Counted from the first letter of the stretch, positions 1-7,340 are shown. The stretch: DNA of 10,133 nucleotides from Thermodesulfovibrio sp. (GCA_027050975.1 JALUAR010000181.1:1706-11838), one strand, 5' to 3'. Numbers and translations: made by a program. Notes: generated by a model not told the origin, from the sequence alone.

Positions 1-1
1 G

Positions 2-403
2 GATATTACAGATAAAAACATAGAGGTTAAACTTGATTTAGCAGAGACGCCTCTAATACTTCTGGACAGGGACAAGATCAAAGAAGTCATTGGCAATCTT
101 ATTAAAAATGCTATAGAAGCAATAGAGAAGGAGCCAAAGCTCCTCAAGATTGCCACTAACATTAAGGATGGATACCTAGAAATAACGGTATCTGATACCG
201 GTAAGGGAATCCCTGAAGATAGGGTCAAATACATATTCGATCCTTTCTTTACCTCAAAGATATATGGCCCTGGAATGGGGCTCACCTTCACACGGAGATT
301 AATCCAGGTGCATGGTGGTAGCATAGGTGCAGAAAGCAGACCAGGGCAAGGCACTACATTTACAATAAAGTTGCCATTAAAGGTTAAAAGGAAAAACAGA
401 TGA
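2..403 (+). CDS. Sensor histidine kinase, C-terminal ATPase domain (5' end outside window)
   Basis: This is the last 133 residues of a two-component sensor kinase. The visible part is the HATPase_c domain, which binds ATP to phosphorylate the dimerisation-domain histidine and then a response regulator. The N box is seen in NLIKNAIEAI, the G1 box in DTGKGIP, the F box in FDPFFTSK and the G2 box in GPGMGLTFTRRLI, followed by the usual HGGSI and GTTFTIKLP strands. The phospho-acceptor histidine, sensor domain and membrane segments lie upstream of the window, so the signal cannot be read. The TGA stop at 401-403 overlaps the next ATG (ATGA), which implies translational coupling to the membrane protein and probably to the copper ATPase. 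A role in metal or envelope-stress sensing (ZraS/HydH-like) is inferred only from the neighbours. Confidence 0.93.
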   Translation, partial: DITDKNIEVKLDLAETPLILLDRDKIKEVIGNLIKNAIEAIEKEPKLLKIATNIKDGYLEITVSDTGKGIPEDRVKYIFDPFFTSKIYGPGMGLTFTRRLIQVHGGSIGAESRPGQGTTFTIKLPLKVKRKNR

Positions 404-870
404 ACAATAAAAAGATTCTACTGACAAAGAAAATGTGGTATGGTATCAATGCATCGGTTATCATAGGCCCTGGTTTTTTACACAGGGCAGGACATGGGAT
501 TTTCCTGCTTCCCCATCCCCCGATTGTTGATTGTATATTGCGATATGGCCTGAGAGAAAATGACCGGAATAAACTGAGCGTGATTCATGAGTTTGCACAT
601 CTGAAGACAACACCATTTGCCATAGTCTATACCTTCTTAGTATTTTTTGTTGCTTACACCAATAACAACTATGTAGGATGGAGGATGGTTCTTTTCCTTA
701 TATTGAGCATCCATACTGCATGGGAGATGCTGTCCGAAGGGGTTACGATTCTTGATGACAGCCATCGATACATGGCTTCGTATGAAGGAATTCCCATTCT
801 ACCAAGAGCTTGCTTCTGGACGATCACCTCATTCATTGTAATAGAAGGCTGGTATTTTGTGTTGTTGTAA
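400..870 (+). CDS. Small integral membrane protein with HEFAH (HExxH) motif
   Basis: I do not recognise the family of this 156-residue protein. It has hydrophobic segments at roughly residues 73-88, 94-108 and 138-156, and a less clear one near 16-37. H63-E64-F65-A66-H67 fits the HExxH zinc signature of metallopeptidases and sits just before a membrane segment. Downstream acidic residues E109 and E113 (in WEMLSEG) or D119/D120 could serve as a third ligand, as in gluzincin-type peptidases. Further conserved-looking histidines are H28, H32 and H39. The start overlaps the kinase stop (ATGA) and the stop lies 23 bases before the copper-ATPase start, so it is probably co-transcribed with both. 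It may be a membrane protease or a metal-binding membrane protein. The motif is real; the function is inference, and a five-residue motif can occur by chance. Confidence 0.82.
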   Translation: MNNKKILLTKKMWYGINASVIIGPGFLHRAGHGIFLLPHPPIVDCILRYGLRENDRNKLSVIHEFAHLKTTPFAIVYTFLVFFVAYTNNNYVGWRMVLFLILSIHTAWEMLSEGVTILDDSHRYMASYEGIPILPRACFWTITSFIVIEGWYFVLL

Positions 871-893
871 ACCGATAAATAAGGAGGAATCAT

Positions 894-3338
894 ATGAAGG
901 TCAAGGACCCTGTTTGTGGAATGGAGATTGAGGAGTCAGAAGCAAAGACAAAAGAGACACACGAAGGACATACATACCACTTCTGCTCCACAAACTGTAG
1001 AGACAAATTTCTCAAGGCCCCCGACTCTTATATTCATCATCACACACACCACGGGAAACATCACGAAGAACATAAAGAGAGATTAGCGGAAGAAGATAGC
1101 ACCGAGTATACCTGTCCCATGCATCCCGAGGTAAGGCAGAAAGGTCCCGGGACCTGCCCTAAGTGCGGAATGGCACTTGAGCCGGTTGTTCCTGTAATTG
1201 CACATAAAAAATCAGAGACAGCCTCTCAGTGGACATGCCCCATGCATCCCGAGGTGGTTCAGGACAGTCCTGGTAACTGTCCTATCTGTGGTATGGCCCT
1301 TGAGCCAATGGTGGCTGCGGCAGAAGAGGAGGAAAACCCGGAGCTTGTTGATATGACCCGTCGCTTCAAACTGAGTGTGGTACTCTCAATTCCGGTGGTT
1401 ATTATAGCTATGGGTGGCTTTGTTCCGGGGCTTTCAAACCTATTAGATATGCTTCCTACGGGATCTCACAAGTGGCTTGAGCTTATACTGGCAACCCCTG
1501 TGGTCCTCTGGGGAGGATGGCCTTTCTTTGTGCGCTGCTGGCAGTCTGTTATAAACAGAAGCCCGAATATGTTCACCCTTATAGGGCTTGGAGTTGGTGT
1601 GGCTTACATCTATAGCATTGTGGCGGCATTGTTTCCTGATATCTTTCCCGAGTCATTCAGAGATGCCGAAGGTGAGGTGGGAGTGTATTTTGAGGCAGCA
1701 GCTGTAATTGTCACTCTTGTTCTTCTTGGTCAGGTGCTTGAACTCAAGGCAAGAAGCCAGACAGGTGCAGCCATCAAGGCACTTCTTGGACTTGCCCCCA
1801 AGACAGCCAGGCGTATCAGGGACGGTAAGGAGGAGGACATTCCCCTTGAAGCCGTACAGGTAGGAGACCTGCTCCGTGTGCGTCCTGGAGAGAAAATCCC
1901 AGTTGATGGAGTGGTTGTGGAGGGGACAAGTTCGGTTGATGAATCAATGGTAACAGGAGAGCCTATTCCTGTGGAGAAAAGGGAGGGCGAGCGTGTAATT
2001 GGTGCTACAGTAAACGGAACTGGCACATTGATTATCAGGGCAGAAAAGGTTGGTTCGGAGACCCTTCTTTCCCAGATTGTGAAAATGGTTGCGGAGGCAC
2101 AGCGTAGCAGGGCACCCATACAGAAGCTCGTTGATGTAGTGGCTGCATACTTTGTACAGATAGTGCTTGCCGTGGCAGTGCTGACCTTTGCTGTCTGGGC
2201 TATCTTCGGGCCTGAGCCAAAGATGGCACATGCGCTTATTAATGCCGTGGCAGTTCTGATTATAGCCTGTCCCTGTGCACTGGGGTTGGCAACCCCGATG
2301 TCAATCATGGTAGCCACGGGCAAGGGTGCCACTGCTGGGGTTTTATTCAAAAACGCCGAGGCAATAGAGGGGAGGAAGAAGGTTGACACCCTGGTAGTGG
2401 ACAAAACCGGGACACTTACCGAAGGAAAGCCAAAACTTGTAAAAGTAGTACCTGCTGAAGGATTTAAAGAGGATAAGATTCTCGGTCTGGCTGCAAGTCT
2501 TGAGCAGGGAAGTGAACATCCCCTTGCTGCTGCCATTGTTACTGGTGCAAAAGAAAAGGGTATCGGGCTCGGGAAGGTTGAGGAGTTTGAATCAGTCACA
2601 GGAAAGGGTGTTAAAGGCAGGGTGGAAGGATCTTCAGTGGCTCTTGGAAATAGCCGACTCCTTGAAGATCTTGACATAGATCCTGGCTCCCTGACCAGAG
2701 AGGCAGAGGCCATGAGAGGAGAAGGCCAGACCGTGATGTTTGTAGTGGTGGATGGCAAAGTGGCAGGGCTTCTGGGAGTTGCCGATCCGATAAAGGAGAC
2801 CACCCCTCAGGCAATCAAAGAACTCCATGAAGAGGGAATCAGGATAGTGATGTTAACGGGAGACAACAGAACCACTGCAGAGGCAGTTGCCAGAAGACTT
2901 GATATTGATGATGTAATTGCCGGAGTTCTCCCTGATCAGAAGGCAGCAGAGGTTAAAAGGCTTCAGCAGGAGGGCAGAGTGGTTGCCATGGCTGGTGACG
3001 GGATAAACGACGCCCCTGCCCTTGCACAGGCCCATGTGGGGATAGCAATGGGCACAGGTACAGATGTGGCAATGGAGAGTGCCGGTGTGACACTTGTCAA
3101 AGGTGACCTGCGAGGCATAGTCAGGGCAAGGCGTCTGAGCAGGGCCACAATGCGCAACATCAAGCAGAACCTTTTCTGGGCATTTGTTTATAACTCCCTT
3201 GGGGTTCCCGTGGCAGCAGGTGTGCTTTATCCTTTTTTCGGAATTCTCCTCAGCCCAATATTTGCCGCTGCTGCTATGAGCTTCAGTTCTGTCTCTGTTA
3301 TTGGAAATGCCCTGAGGCTTAAGCGAGTCAGACTTTGA
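894..3338 (+). CDS. copA: P1B-type copper-exporting ATPase with YHS and two CPMHP metal-binding domains
   Basis: This 814-residue inner-membrane pump couples ATP hydrolysis to export of Cu(I), possibly also Ag(I), from the cytoplasm. Domains in order: a YHS domain at about 5-46 (DPVCGM, HFCSTNC), a His-rich linker at about 48-60, two heavy-metal-binding domains at 72-97 and 113-138 (CPMHPEV, CP.CGMALEP), then the ATPase core. The core shows TGE at 354-356 (actuator), the CPC metal site at 459-461, the phosphorylation motif DKTGT at 503-507, the class-specific HP at 542-543, TGDN at 655-658 and GDGIND at 701-706. YN at 766-767 and MSFSS at 795-799 complete the signature of the Cu(I) subgroup (P1B-1). 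There is no classical GMTCxxC HMA domain; YHS and CPMHP modules replace it. The start is fixed by AAGGAGG at 881-887, six bases before the ATG. All catalytic residues are present, so the gene looks intact. Confidence 0.97.
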   Translation: MKVKDPVCGMEIEESEAKTKETHEGHTYHFCSTNCRDKFLKAPDSYIHHHTHHGKHHEEHKERLAEEDSTEYTCPMHPEVRQKGPGTCPKCGMALEPVVPVIAHKKSETASQWTCPMHPEVVQDSPGNCPICGMALEPMVAAAEEEENPELVDMTRRFKLSVVLSIPVVIIAMGGFVPGLSNLLDMLPTGSHKWLELILATPVVLWGGWPFFVRCWQSVINRSPNMFTLIGLGVGVAYIYSIVAALFPDIFPESFRDAEGEVGVYFEAAAVIVTLVLLGQVLELKARSQTGAAIKALLGLAPKTARRIRDGKEEDIPLEAVQVGDLLRVRPGEKIPVDGVVVEGTSSVDESMVTGEPIPVEKREGERVIGATVNGTGTLIIRAEKVGSETLLSQIVKMVAEAQRSRAPIQKLVDVVAAYFVQIVLAVAVLTFAVWAIFGPEPKMAHALINAVAVLIIACPCALGLATPMSIMVATGKGATAGVLFKNAEAIEGRKKVDTLVVDKTGTLTEGKPKLVKVVPAEGFKEDKILGLAASLEQGSEHPLAAAIVTGAKEKGIGLGKVEEFESVTGKGVKGRVEGSSVALGNSRLLEDLDIDPGSLTREAEAMRGEGQTVMFVVVDGKVAGLLGVADPIKETTPQAIKELHEEGIRIVMLTGDNRTTAEAVARRLDIDDVIAGVLPDQKAAEVKRLQQEGRVVAMAGDGINDAPALAQAHVGIAMGTGTDVAMESAGVTLVKGDLRGIVRARRLSRATMRNIKQNLFWAFVYNSLGVPVAAGVLYPFFGILLSPIFAAAAMSFSSVSVIGNALRLKRVRL

Positions 3339-3389
3339 AAATAATTTAATATTTGCAGGCGAATAAAAAGACCAGAGATAGAGCAGAAT

Positions 3390-3410
3390 ACACCATAAAG
3401 GAGTGTTTTT
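3390..3410 (+). terminator. Weak terminator-like hairpin after copA
   Basis: ACACC at 3390-3394 can pair with GG-A-GTGT at 3400-3406 (one bulged A, loop ATAAA), and the 3' arm runs into a T tract at 3406-3410. It lies about 50 bases after the copA stop. The stem is only six pairs, so this may not be an efficient terminator. Confidence 0.35.
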
Positions 3411-3501
3411 AAAGACAAGATTTATTATTTCTGTTTAAAGAACGGCAAGGAGAGATTTAACAGGCAGCCAGAATTCTTCTTTCCATTATAACTTTTAGAG
3501 G

Positions 3502-3568
3502 CCCGGTCTGTCACATCCTTCCGGGTAAGTTCCCAGGGCAAGCCTTCTCTTGAGGATATGCTTACCGG
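3502..3568 (+). other. Mutually exclusive hairpins (possible structured RNA)
   Basis: CCCGG at 3502-3506 is complementary to CCGGG at 3521-3525. The same 3' arm, extended as CCGGGTAAG at 3521-3529, also pairs with CTTACCGG at 3561-3568 with one bulged G. The two helices cannot form together. Such switching pairs occur in riboswitches and attenuators, but no known aptamer is recognised, the next gene starts 300 bases away, and short GC-rich matches can arise by chance. Confidence 0.25.
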
Positions 3569-3830
3569 TTGTCTAAGGGTTCAAGGTAGTACAACAGGGC
3601 TTGGAAGTGTCAGAATATATTTATGGCGATTTGCAAAGGTGACCAGCAGGTATATGGAAGCTGAGAGGCATCAATATACATGTGCTCCGCGGCTGATTCA
3701 AAAGTACAGGACACTGGACCAGGAAAATTTTTCAGCAAACAACCTCGTTTAATGTTAAAATAACTTTAGATTGTTGAGGTACATCATGGCTGGAGTTAAG
3801 TGAACTTGTTACTCGTTAGCTATTACTTAC

Positions 3831-3858
3831 TTGAAGTGTTCTGGCTGAATAGCACAAT
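3831..3858 (+). promoter_or_regulatory. Candidate sigma-70 promoter giving a near-leaderless ftsH mRNA
   Basis: TTGAAG at 3831-3836 (4 of 6 to TTGACA) and CACAAT at 3853-3858 (4 of 6 to TATAAT) are separated by 16 bases. Transcription would begin only a few bases before the ftsH ATG at 3869, which agrees with the absence of an SD there. The match to consensus is moderate, and a start further upstream is not excluded. Confidence 0.35.
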
Positions 3859-3868
3859 ATAGTTTGTT

Positions 3869-5767
3869 ATGGATAAAGAAACCAAGAATATAATTGATAA
3901 ACTAAAGAGCCCTCAGTCGAGATTTGGCATAGCCATATTGCTCATTATTTTTTTTATATTCTTCTGGAGCCTCTATTTTGGTTATGTAGGACCGACGCAA
4001 TACAATATCACTTACAGTCAGTTTATCCAGGAACTTAATGCAGGAAACATTAGATCTGTCACAATAAGAGAACTGGAGATATCCGGTGAATTTATCGAAG
4101 AGATTACTATTCAGTTACCGAATACTAAAAAACCAGTATCTGTAAAATATTTTAAGACCTTTCTTCCCTCCTTTCAAGGAGAAGGACTCCTCTCTTTATT
4201 GAAAGAAAAAAATGTAATAATTAATGTTGAGCCTCCGAAAAAGAGATCCTTTCTTTGGCAGTTTCTCATAGGTATGCTGCCATGGGTTTTGATTATAGGC
4301 ATCTGGATACTTATAATGAGAAGAGCACAGCGGGTTGAGGGAGGTCCTGGAGGGCTCTTTACTTTCGGTTCCAGCAAGGCAAGAGTTTACGATTTCAAAG
4401 AAAAGTCAGCAGTAACATTTAAAGATGTTGCCGGGATGAAGAATGCAAAACTTGAACTTAAAGAGACCATAGAATTTTTGAAAGAGCCTGAAAAGTTCAG
4501 AAGACTTGGTGCAAATGTCCCAAAGGGCGTACTTTTGGTCGGTCCACCAGGGACTGGAAAGACACTTCTTGCACGAGCTATTGCAGGAGAAGCAGGTGTG
4601 CCCTTTTTCAGTATCAGTGCATCAGAGTTTATAGAGATGTTTGTAGGTGTTGGGGCTGCTCGAGTGAGAGATATGTTTAAAAAGGCAAAAGAAACTCAAC
4701 CAAGCATAATTTTTATTGATGAGATTGATGCTGTTGGAAGAACCAGGGGGGCTGGTCTTGGTGGAGGCCATGATGAGAGAGAACAGACACTTAACCAGCT
4801 TTTGAGCGAGATGGATGGGTTTGAGCCTCATGAGGAAGTGATTGTTTTAGCTGCTACAAATAGGCCTGATGTCCTTGATCCTGCCCTGCTGAGACCAGGC
4901 CGTTTTGACAGACATATTGTGATTGACAGGCCAGGATGGGAAGACCGAAAGGCCATCCTTGAGGTTCATGTGAGGGGCAAGACTCTATCAGAGGATGTCG
5001 ATCTTGAAAAAATAGCAAAAGGAACCCCTGGTATGACAGGTGCAGACCTCGAAAACCTGGCAAACGAGGCTGCCTTGATTGCGATACGAAAAAATAAAGA
5101 GAAGATAGATAACGAAGATTTTGAAGAGGCAAAGGATAAGATTCTTATGGGTACGGTGAGAGAGGAATCAATAAGTGAGCTGGAAAAACGGATAACTGCC
5201 TACCACGAGGCAGGACATGCCCTTGTTGCTCATGAACTACCAAACACAGACCCTATTCATAAAGTAACTATAATCCCACGTGGAATGGCCATGGGTGTGA
5301 CACAGCTTTTGCCTGAAGAAGATAGACACTATTATCCCAAGAGCTACCTTATGAGTAAACTAAGCGTGGCCCTCGGGGGAAGGGTGGCTGAAAAGATTGT
5401 CTTCAATGACGTAAGCTCAGGTGCTCAGAATGACCTGAAAGATGCAACATCCCTTGCAGAAAAGATGGTGGCACAATGGGGCATGAGTGATAAGGTCGGC
5501 CCCTTGAATCTGGGCAGAGGAGAGGAACATCCCTTTCTGGGAAGAGAACTTGCACTTCCAAAGCATTACAGCGAGGACATGGCCTGGCTTATGGATCAGG
5601 AGATCAGAAGCTTCATATTAGAGGCGGAAAAGAAGTCAGAGGAGATATTATTGAAAAATAGGCCTGTTCTTGATGCTTTAGCCGAGGCCCTTATAAAAGA
5701 GGAAACTCTTGAAAGAGATAATATAGAGAGGATAATAAAAGAGGCAAAGGAGAAGAAAAATGAATAA
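3869..5767 (+). CDS. ftsH: ATP-dependent zinc metalloprotease FtsH
   Basis: FtsH is a hexameric inner-membrane AAA+ protease that extracts and degrades damaged membrane proteins and short-lived regulators. The protein has 632 residues, a normal length. It shows a transmembrane helix at about 19-38, an extracytoplasmic domain to about 125, and a second helix at about 130-150 (ending IMRRAQ). The AAA domain has Walker A GPPGTGKT at 225-232, the FVGVGA pore-loop region at 258-263, Walker B IIFIDE at 280-285 and the second region of homology at 329-348 with arginine fingers in RPGRFDR. The M41 zinc site is HEAGH at 446-450, with D522 (AQNDLKDAT) as probable third ligand. The ATG is preceded by an in-frame TAG at 3860-3862 and has no SD, so the start is well bounded but unusual. 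The gene overlaps the next one by eight bases and leads a cluster ending in hslO; a similar ftsH-x-hslO order is known in Bacillus. Confidence 0.97.
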   Translation: MDKETKNIIDKLKSPQSRFGIAILLIIFFIFFWSLYFGYVGPTQYNITYSQFIQELNAGNIRSVTIRELEISGEFIEEITIQLPNTKKPVSVKYFKTFLPSFQGEGLLSLLKEKNVIINVEPPKKRSFLWQFLIGMLPWVLIIGIWILIMRRAQRVEGGPGGLFTFGSSKARVYDFKEKSAVTFKDVAGMKNAKLELKETIEFLKEPEKFRRLGANVPKGVLLVGPPGTGKTLLARAIAGEAGVPFFSISASEFIEMFVGVGAARVRDMFKKAKETQPSIIFIDEIDAVGRTRGAGLGGGHDEREQTLNQLLSEMDGFEPHEEVIVLAATNRPDVLDPALLRPGRFDRHIVIDRPGWEDRKAILEVHVRGKTLSEDVDLEKIAKGTPGMTGADLENLANEAALIAIRKNKEKIDNEDFEEAKDKILMGTVREESISELEKRITAYHEAGHALVAHELPNTDPIHKVTIIPRGMAMGVTQLLPEEDRHYYPKSYLMSKLSVALGGRVAEKIVFNDVSSGAQNDLKDATSLAEKMVAQWGMSDKVGPLNLGRGEEHPFLGRELALPKHYSEDMAWLMDQEIRSFILEAEKKSEEILLKNRPVLDALAEALIKEETLERDNIERIIKEAKEKKNE

Positions 5768-6050
5768 ATATGAAGATGAGGATAGACTTAAAGATCTCGA
5801 AGATAAGGCCTCGGAAATCAGGAAATTACTGTTTGGAGCACTCCAGTTAGCAAAAGATGTATGGGAAGATGAATTAAAACAAAAACGGGAAGGAGTTGAA
5901 ATTATTAAGGCCTTAGAGGAGGCTGAAGAGGCCTTTGTAGATGATTCCTTAACGGACAGATTGGAACGACTTGAGAACATTCTTGATGTAATTCATAAAA
6001 GGGCAAAAGGGATATTTGTATTAATGGATTATCAATCTAAAACAAGGTAG
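5760..6050 (+). CDS. Small charged coiled-coil protein between ftsH and hslO
   Basis: I do not recognise this 96-residue protein. It is very rich in Glu, Asp, Lys and Arg, has no cysteine, signal peptide or membrane segment, and is predicted by eye to be mostly helical. Heptad-like stretches occur at about 7-30 (LKDLEDKASEIRKLL) and 64-82 (LTDRLERLENILDVIHKRA). AAAGGAG at 5746-5752 lies seven bases before the ATG, and the start overlaps the ftsH stop by eight bases, so translational coupling to ftsH is likely. It could be a cytosolic adaptor or regulator of FtsH or Hsp33, but position is the only support. In Bacillus the corresponding slot holds coaX; this protein is much too short and lacks the motifs to be that enzyme. 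Confidence 0.85.
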   Translation: MNKYEDEDRLKDLEDKASEIRKLLFGALQLAKDVWEDELKQKREGVEIIKALEEAEEAFVDDSLTDRLERLENILDVIHKRAKGIFVLMDYQSKTR

Positions 6051-6066
6051 CCAATTAAGTCTAATT

Positions 6067-6921
6067 ATGGATTTGCTCCTTAAAGGAATGGCAAAGGAAG
6101 AACCACTTTTAGTGGTTGCGGTTGTTGATACAGAGACTGTTGAAAAGGCAAGGGCATTTCATGATACCTATCCAACAGCCTCTGCAGCTTTTGGAAGAGT
6201 GATAACTGGAGCCATACTCATTGCGTCTACCCTCAAGGAAGGGCAGAGGGTAATGGTTCAGGTTATGGGTGATGGCCCCATCGGAGAGATTGTTGCAGAG
6301 GCAGACTGGCTCTGTAGGGTAAGGGGCTATATTAAGAGGCCTCACATTCATCTTGAGCTAGAGGATGGTAAGCTTGATGTTGGAAGGGCGATTGGAAAGG
6401 GGATTCTGAACGTTATAAAGGATCTTGGCCTTAGGGAATCTTACCATGGAAGCGTTCCTTTACAGACAGGCGAGATTGGTGATGACCTTGCCTATTACTT
6501 CTTCGTTTCAGAACAAACACCAGCTGCAGTCTCTGTAGGCGTATATGTTGATATTGATAACTCAGTTAAGGCCAGTGGAGGGTTCATGATCCATGCCCTT
6601 CCTGGTGTGAAGGATGAGACAATAAAGTATATTGAAGAAAGATTAAAAAGTATTCGACCTGTAACTTCTATGATATTGGAAGGGCTTGGCCCTAAGGAGA
6701 TAATGGAAGAAGCGATTGGCCTCCCAGTTGAAATCCTTGAGAAAAAAGATGTTTATTATTATTGTCCATGCAATAAAGAGAGAGTCCTTGATGCAATAGC
6801 GGCCCTCGGAGAGAGAGAAATCAGAGACCTTGCAAGTAAGGGAGAAAAAATAGATGTTCAATGCTGGTTTTGCAATAGAAAATATCTTGTATCAAAAAGG
6901 GAACTCTTATCTCTTCTATGA
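6067..6921 (+). CDS. hslO: Redox-regulated holdase chaperone Hsp33
   Basis: Hsp33 is a cytoplasmic holdase that binds unfolding proteins when oxidants or unfolding conditions release its zinc. The protein has 284 residues, close to the family norm of about 290. The N-terminal substrate-binding domain has the family landmarks YPTASAAFGRV (35-45), GDGPIGEIVAEA (68-79), KDLGLRE (118-124) and ASGGFMIHALPG (169-180). The C-terminal redox switch has C233 and C235 in CPC, plus C266 and C269 in CWFC, giving the four zinc-binding thiols. The ATG has no clear SD (the nearest GG pair is about 19 bases upstream), but MDLLLKGMA matches the start of Bacillus homologues (MDYLVKALA). It starts 16 bases after the coiled-coil gene and probably shares the ftsH transcript. 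Confidence 0.96.
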   Translation: MDLLLKGMAKEEPLLVVAVVDTETVEKARAFHDTYPTASAAFGRVITGAILIASTLKEGQRVMVQVMGDGPIGEIVAEADWLCRVRGYIKRPHIHLELEDGKLDVGRAIGKGILNVIKDLGLRESYHGSVPLQTGEIGDDLAYYFFVSEQTPAAVSVGVYVDIDNSVKASGGFMIHALPGVKDETIKYIEERLKSIRPVTSMILEGLGPKEIMEEAIGLPVEILEKKDVYYYCPCNKERVLDAIAALGEREIRDLASKGEKIDVQCWFCNRKYLVSKRELLSLL

Positions 6922-6962
6922 GAGAATCAAATTTAAACAATTACTGATTATAAGGATATAGT

Positions 6963-6992
6963 CAAGTACCACCGCCAGAGGCAGTGAACTTG
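6963..6992 (+). terminator. Bulged hairpin downstream of hslO
   Basis: CAAGT pairs with ACTTG, CAC with GTG and GCC with GGC around an AGA loop, with small internal bulges: 11 pairs in 30 bases. It begins 42 bases after the hslO stop. A T-rich run (7008-7016) comes 16 bases later, too far for a classical intrinsic terminator, so it may be a processed 3' end or a weak terminator. Confidence 0.35.
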
Positions 6993-7009
6993 CCAATGTA
7001 AGGAACGTT

Positions 7010-7132
7010 TTATTTTATAACAATTCTTGCCTTCATCCTCCACCAGAGATGGAGGCTTTCGGTAAGAGGCATTGTCAAGCTCAGAACAGCAAGATAAAGG
7101 ATAAAAGATATGCCATTCAAAAATATTCCCAT
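7010..7132 (-). pseudogene. Possible small membrane ORF or gene remnant, antisense
   Basis: The - strand encodes a 40-residue peptide starting at the ATG at 7130-7132. Its first half is a plausible transmembrane helix (IFLNGISFILYLAVLSLT) and it ends WWRMKARIVIK, like the basic cytoplasmic tail of a membrane protein. There is no SD before the ATG, and the frame is open for only a few more codons upstream. It may be the C-terminal remnant of a decayed membrane protein gene, a small membrane peptide, or chance. Confidence 0.25.
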
Positions 7133-7256
7133 AAGCCAGGCTAACCGTTTAATAAATCATGGACCGACCGTTAGAAATGATACTTCCTTAACTTCATCTT
7201 TCCTTCAAATTGTAGTGTTAACCTGAAAACCATGATGAATTGCAAAATCTTTTTTG

Positions 7257-7285
7257 TTGCAACGGAGTATGTTATCTGATATAAT
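7257..7285 (+). promoter_or_regulatory. Strong sigma-70-type promoter with extended -10
   Basis: TTGCAA at 7257-7262 (4 of 6 to consensus) and a perfect TATAAT at 7280-7285 are separated by 17 bases. TGA before the -10 gives an extended -10 (TGATATAAT). The predicted start is near 7292, 22 bases before the ATA at 7314 and about 49 before the ATG at 7341. With no terminator visible after the SHOCT gene, it probably drives both that gene and the Met-rich protein gene. Confidence 0.72.
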
Positions 7286-7302
7286 GAGGCTAAACCATTC
7301 TT

Positions 7303-7308
7303 AGGGGG
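7303..7308 (+). promoter_or_regulatory. Shine-Dalgarno placed before an ATA codon
   Basis: AGGGGG lies five bases upstream of ATA at 7314, which is in frame with the SHOCT gene and directly follows an in-frame TAA at 7311. It is over 30 bases from the first in-frame ATG at 7341, too far to serve it. It either marks a rare ATA start or is a coincidental G-run. Confidence 0.4.
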
Positions 7309-7340
7309 CGTAAATAAGGCATTGGAATAATTTTGGTGGA

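Larger units (their letters stand above)
3339..3868. other. 530-base gap between copA and ftsH
   Basis: No convincing gene is present. The + strand is open from about 3489 to 3752, with the first ATG at 3558 (64 codons), but there is no SD before it and no recognisable motif. The - strand is open from 3580 to 3425 (51 codons, no ATG) and reads GLPWELTRKDVTDRASK in its middle, which looks protein-like and may be a gene remnant. A weak terminator, alternative hairpins and a candidate ftsH promoter are listed separately. I see no tRNA, SRP, tmRNA or RNase P signature. Confidence 0.6.
6922..7256. other. Gap between hslO and the SHOCT-gene promoter
   Basis: No confident gene is seen in this 335-base stretch. 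It holds a bulged hairpin at 6963-6992, a six-pair hairpin CCTCCA/TGGAGG at 7037-7055 with a seven-base loop, and a 40-codon antisense ORF at 7010-7132. T-rich bases at 7008-7016 follow the first hairpin at a distance. No tRNA or CRISPR-like repeat is visible. Confidence 0.6.

Noticed and set aside
1730..2803. 357-codon antisense frame inside copA
   Set aside because: It lies wholly within the well-supported ATPase core, is Ser/Thr/Pro-rich shadow sequence and has no SD or recognisable domain.
3227..3418. 63-codon antisense ORF over the copA 3' end
   Set aside because: It mostly mirrors the copA coding sequence, and its short extension into the gap has no coding support.
3577..3590. GGGTTCAAGG resembling a tRNA T-loop
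   Set aside because: No matching acceptor stem, anticodon arm or D arm surrounds it.
3558..3752. 64-codon + strand ORF in the copA-ftsH gap
   Set aside because: No SD, no motif, and an amino-acid mix unlike the neighbouring genes. It is kept only as part of a possible gene remnant.
3791..3837. Short palindromes (AAGTGAACTT, ACTTGAAGT) before ftsH, tested as a CIRCE/HrcA site
   Set aside because: They do not match the TTAGCACTC-N9-GAGTGCTAA pattern, and short AT-rich palindromes are common.
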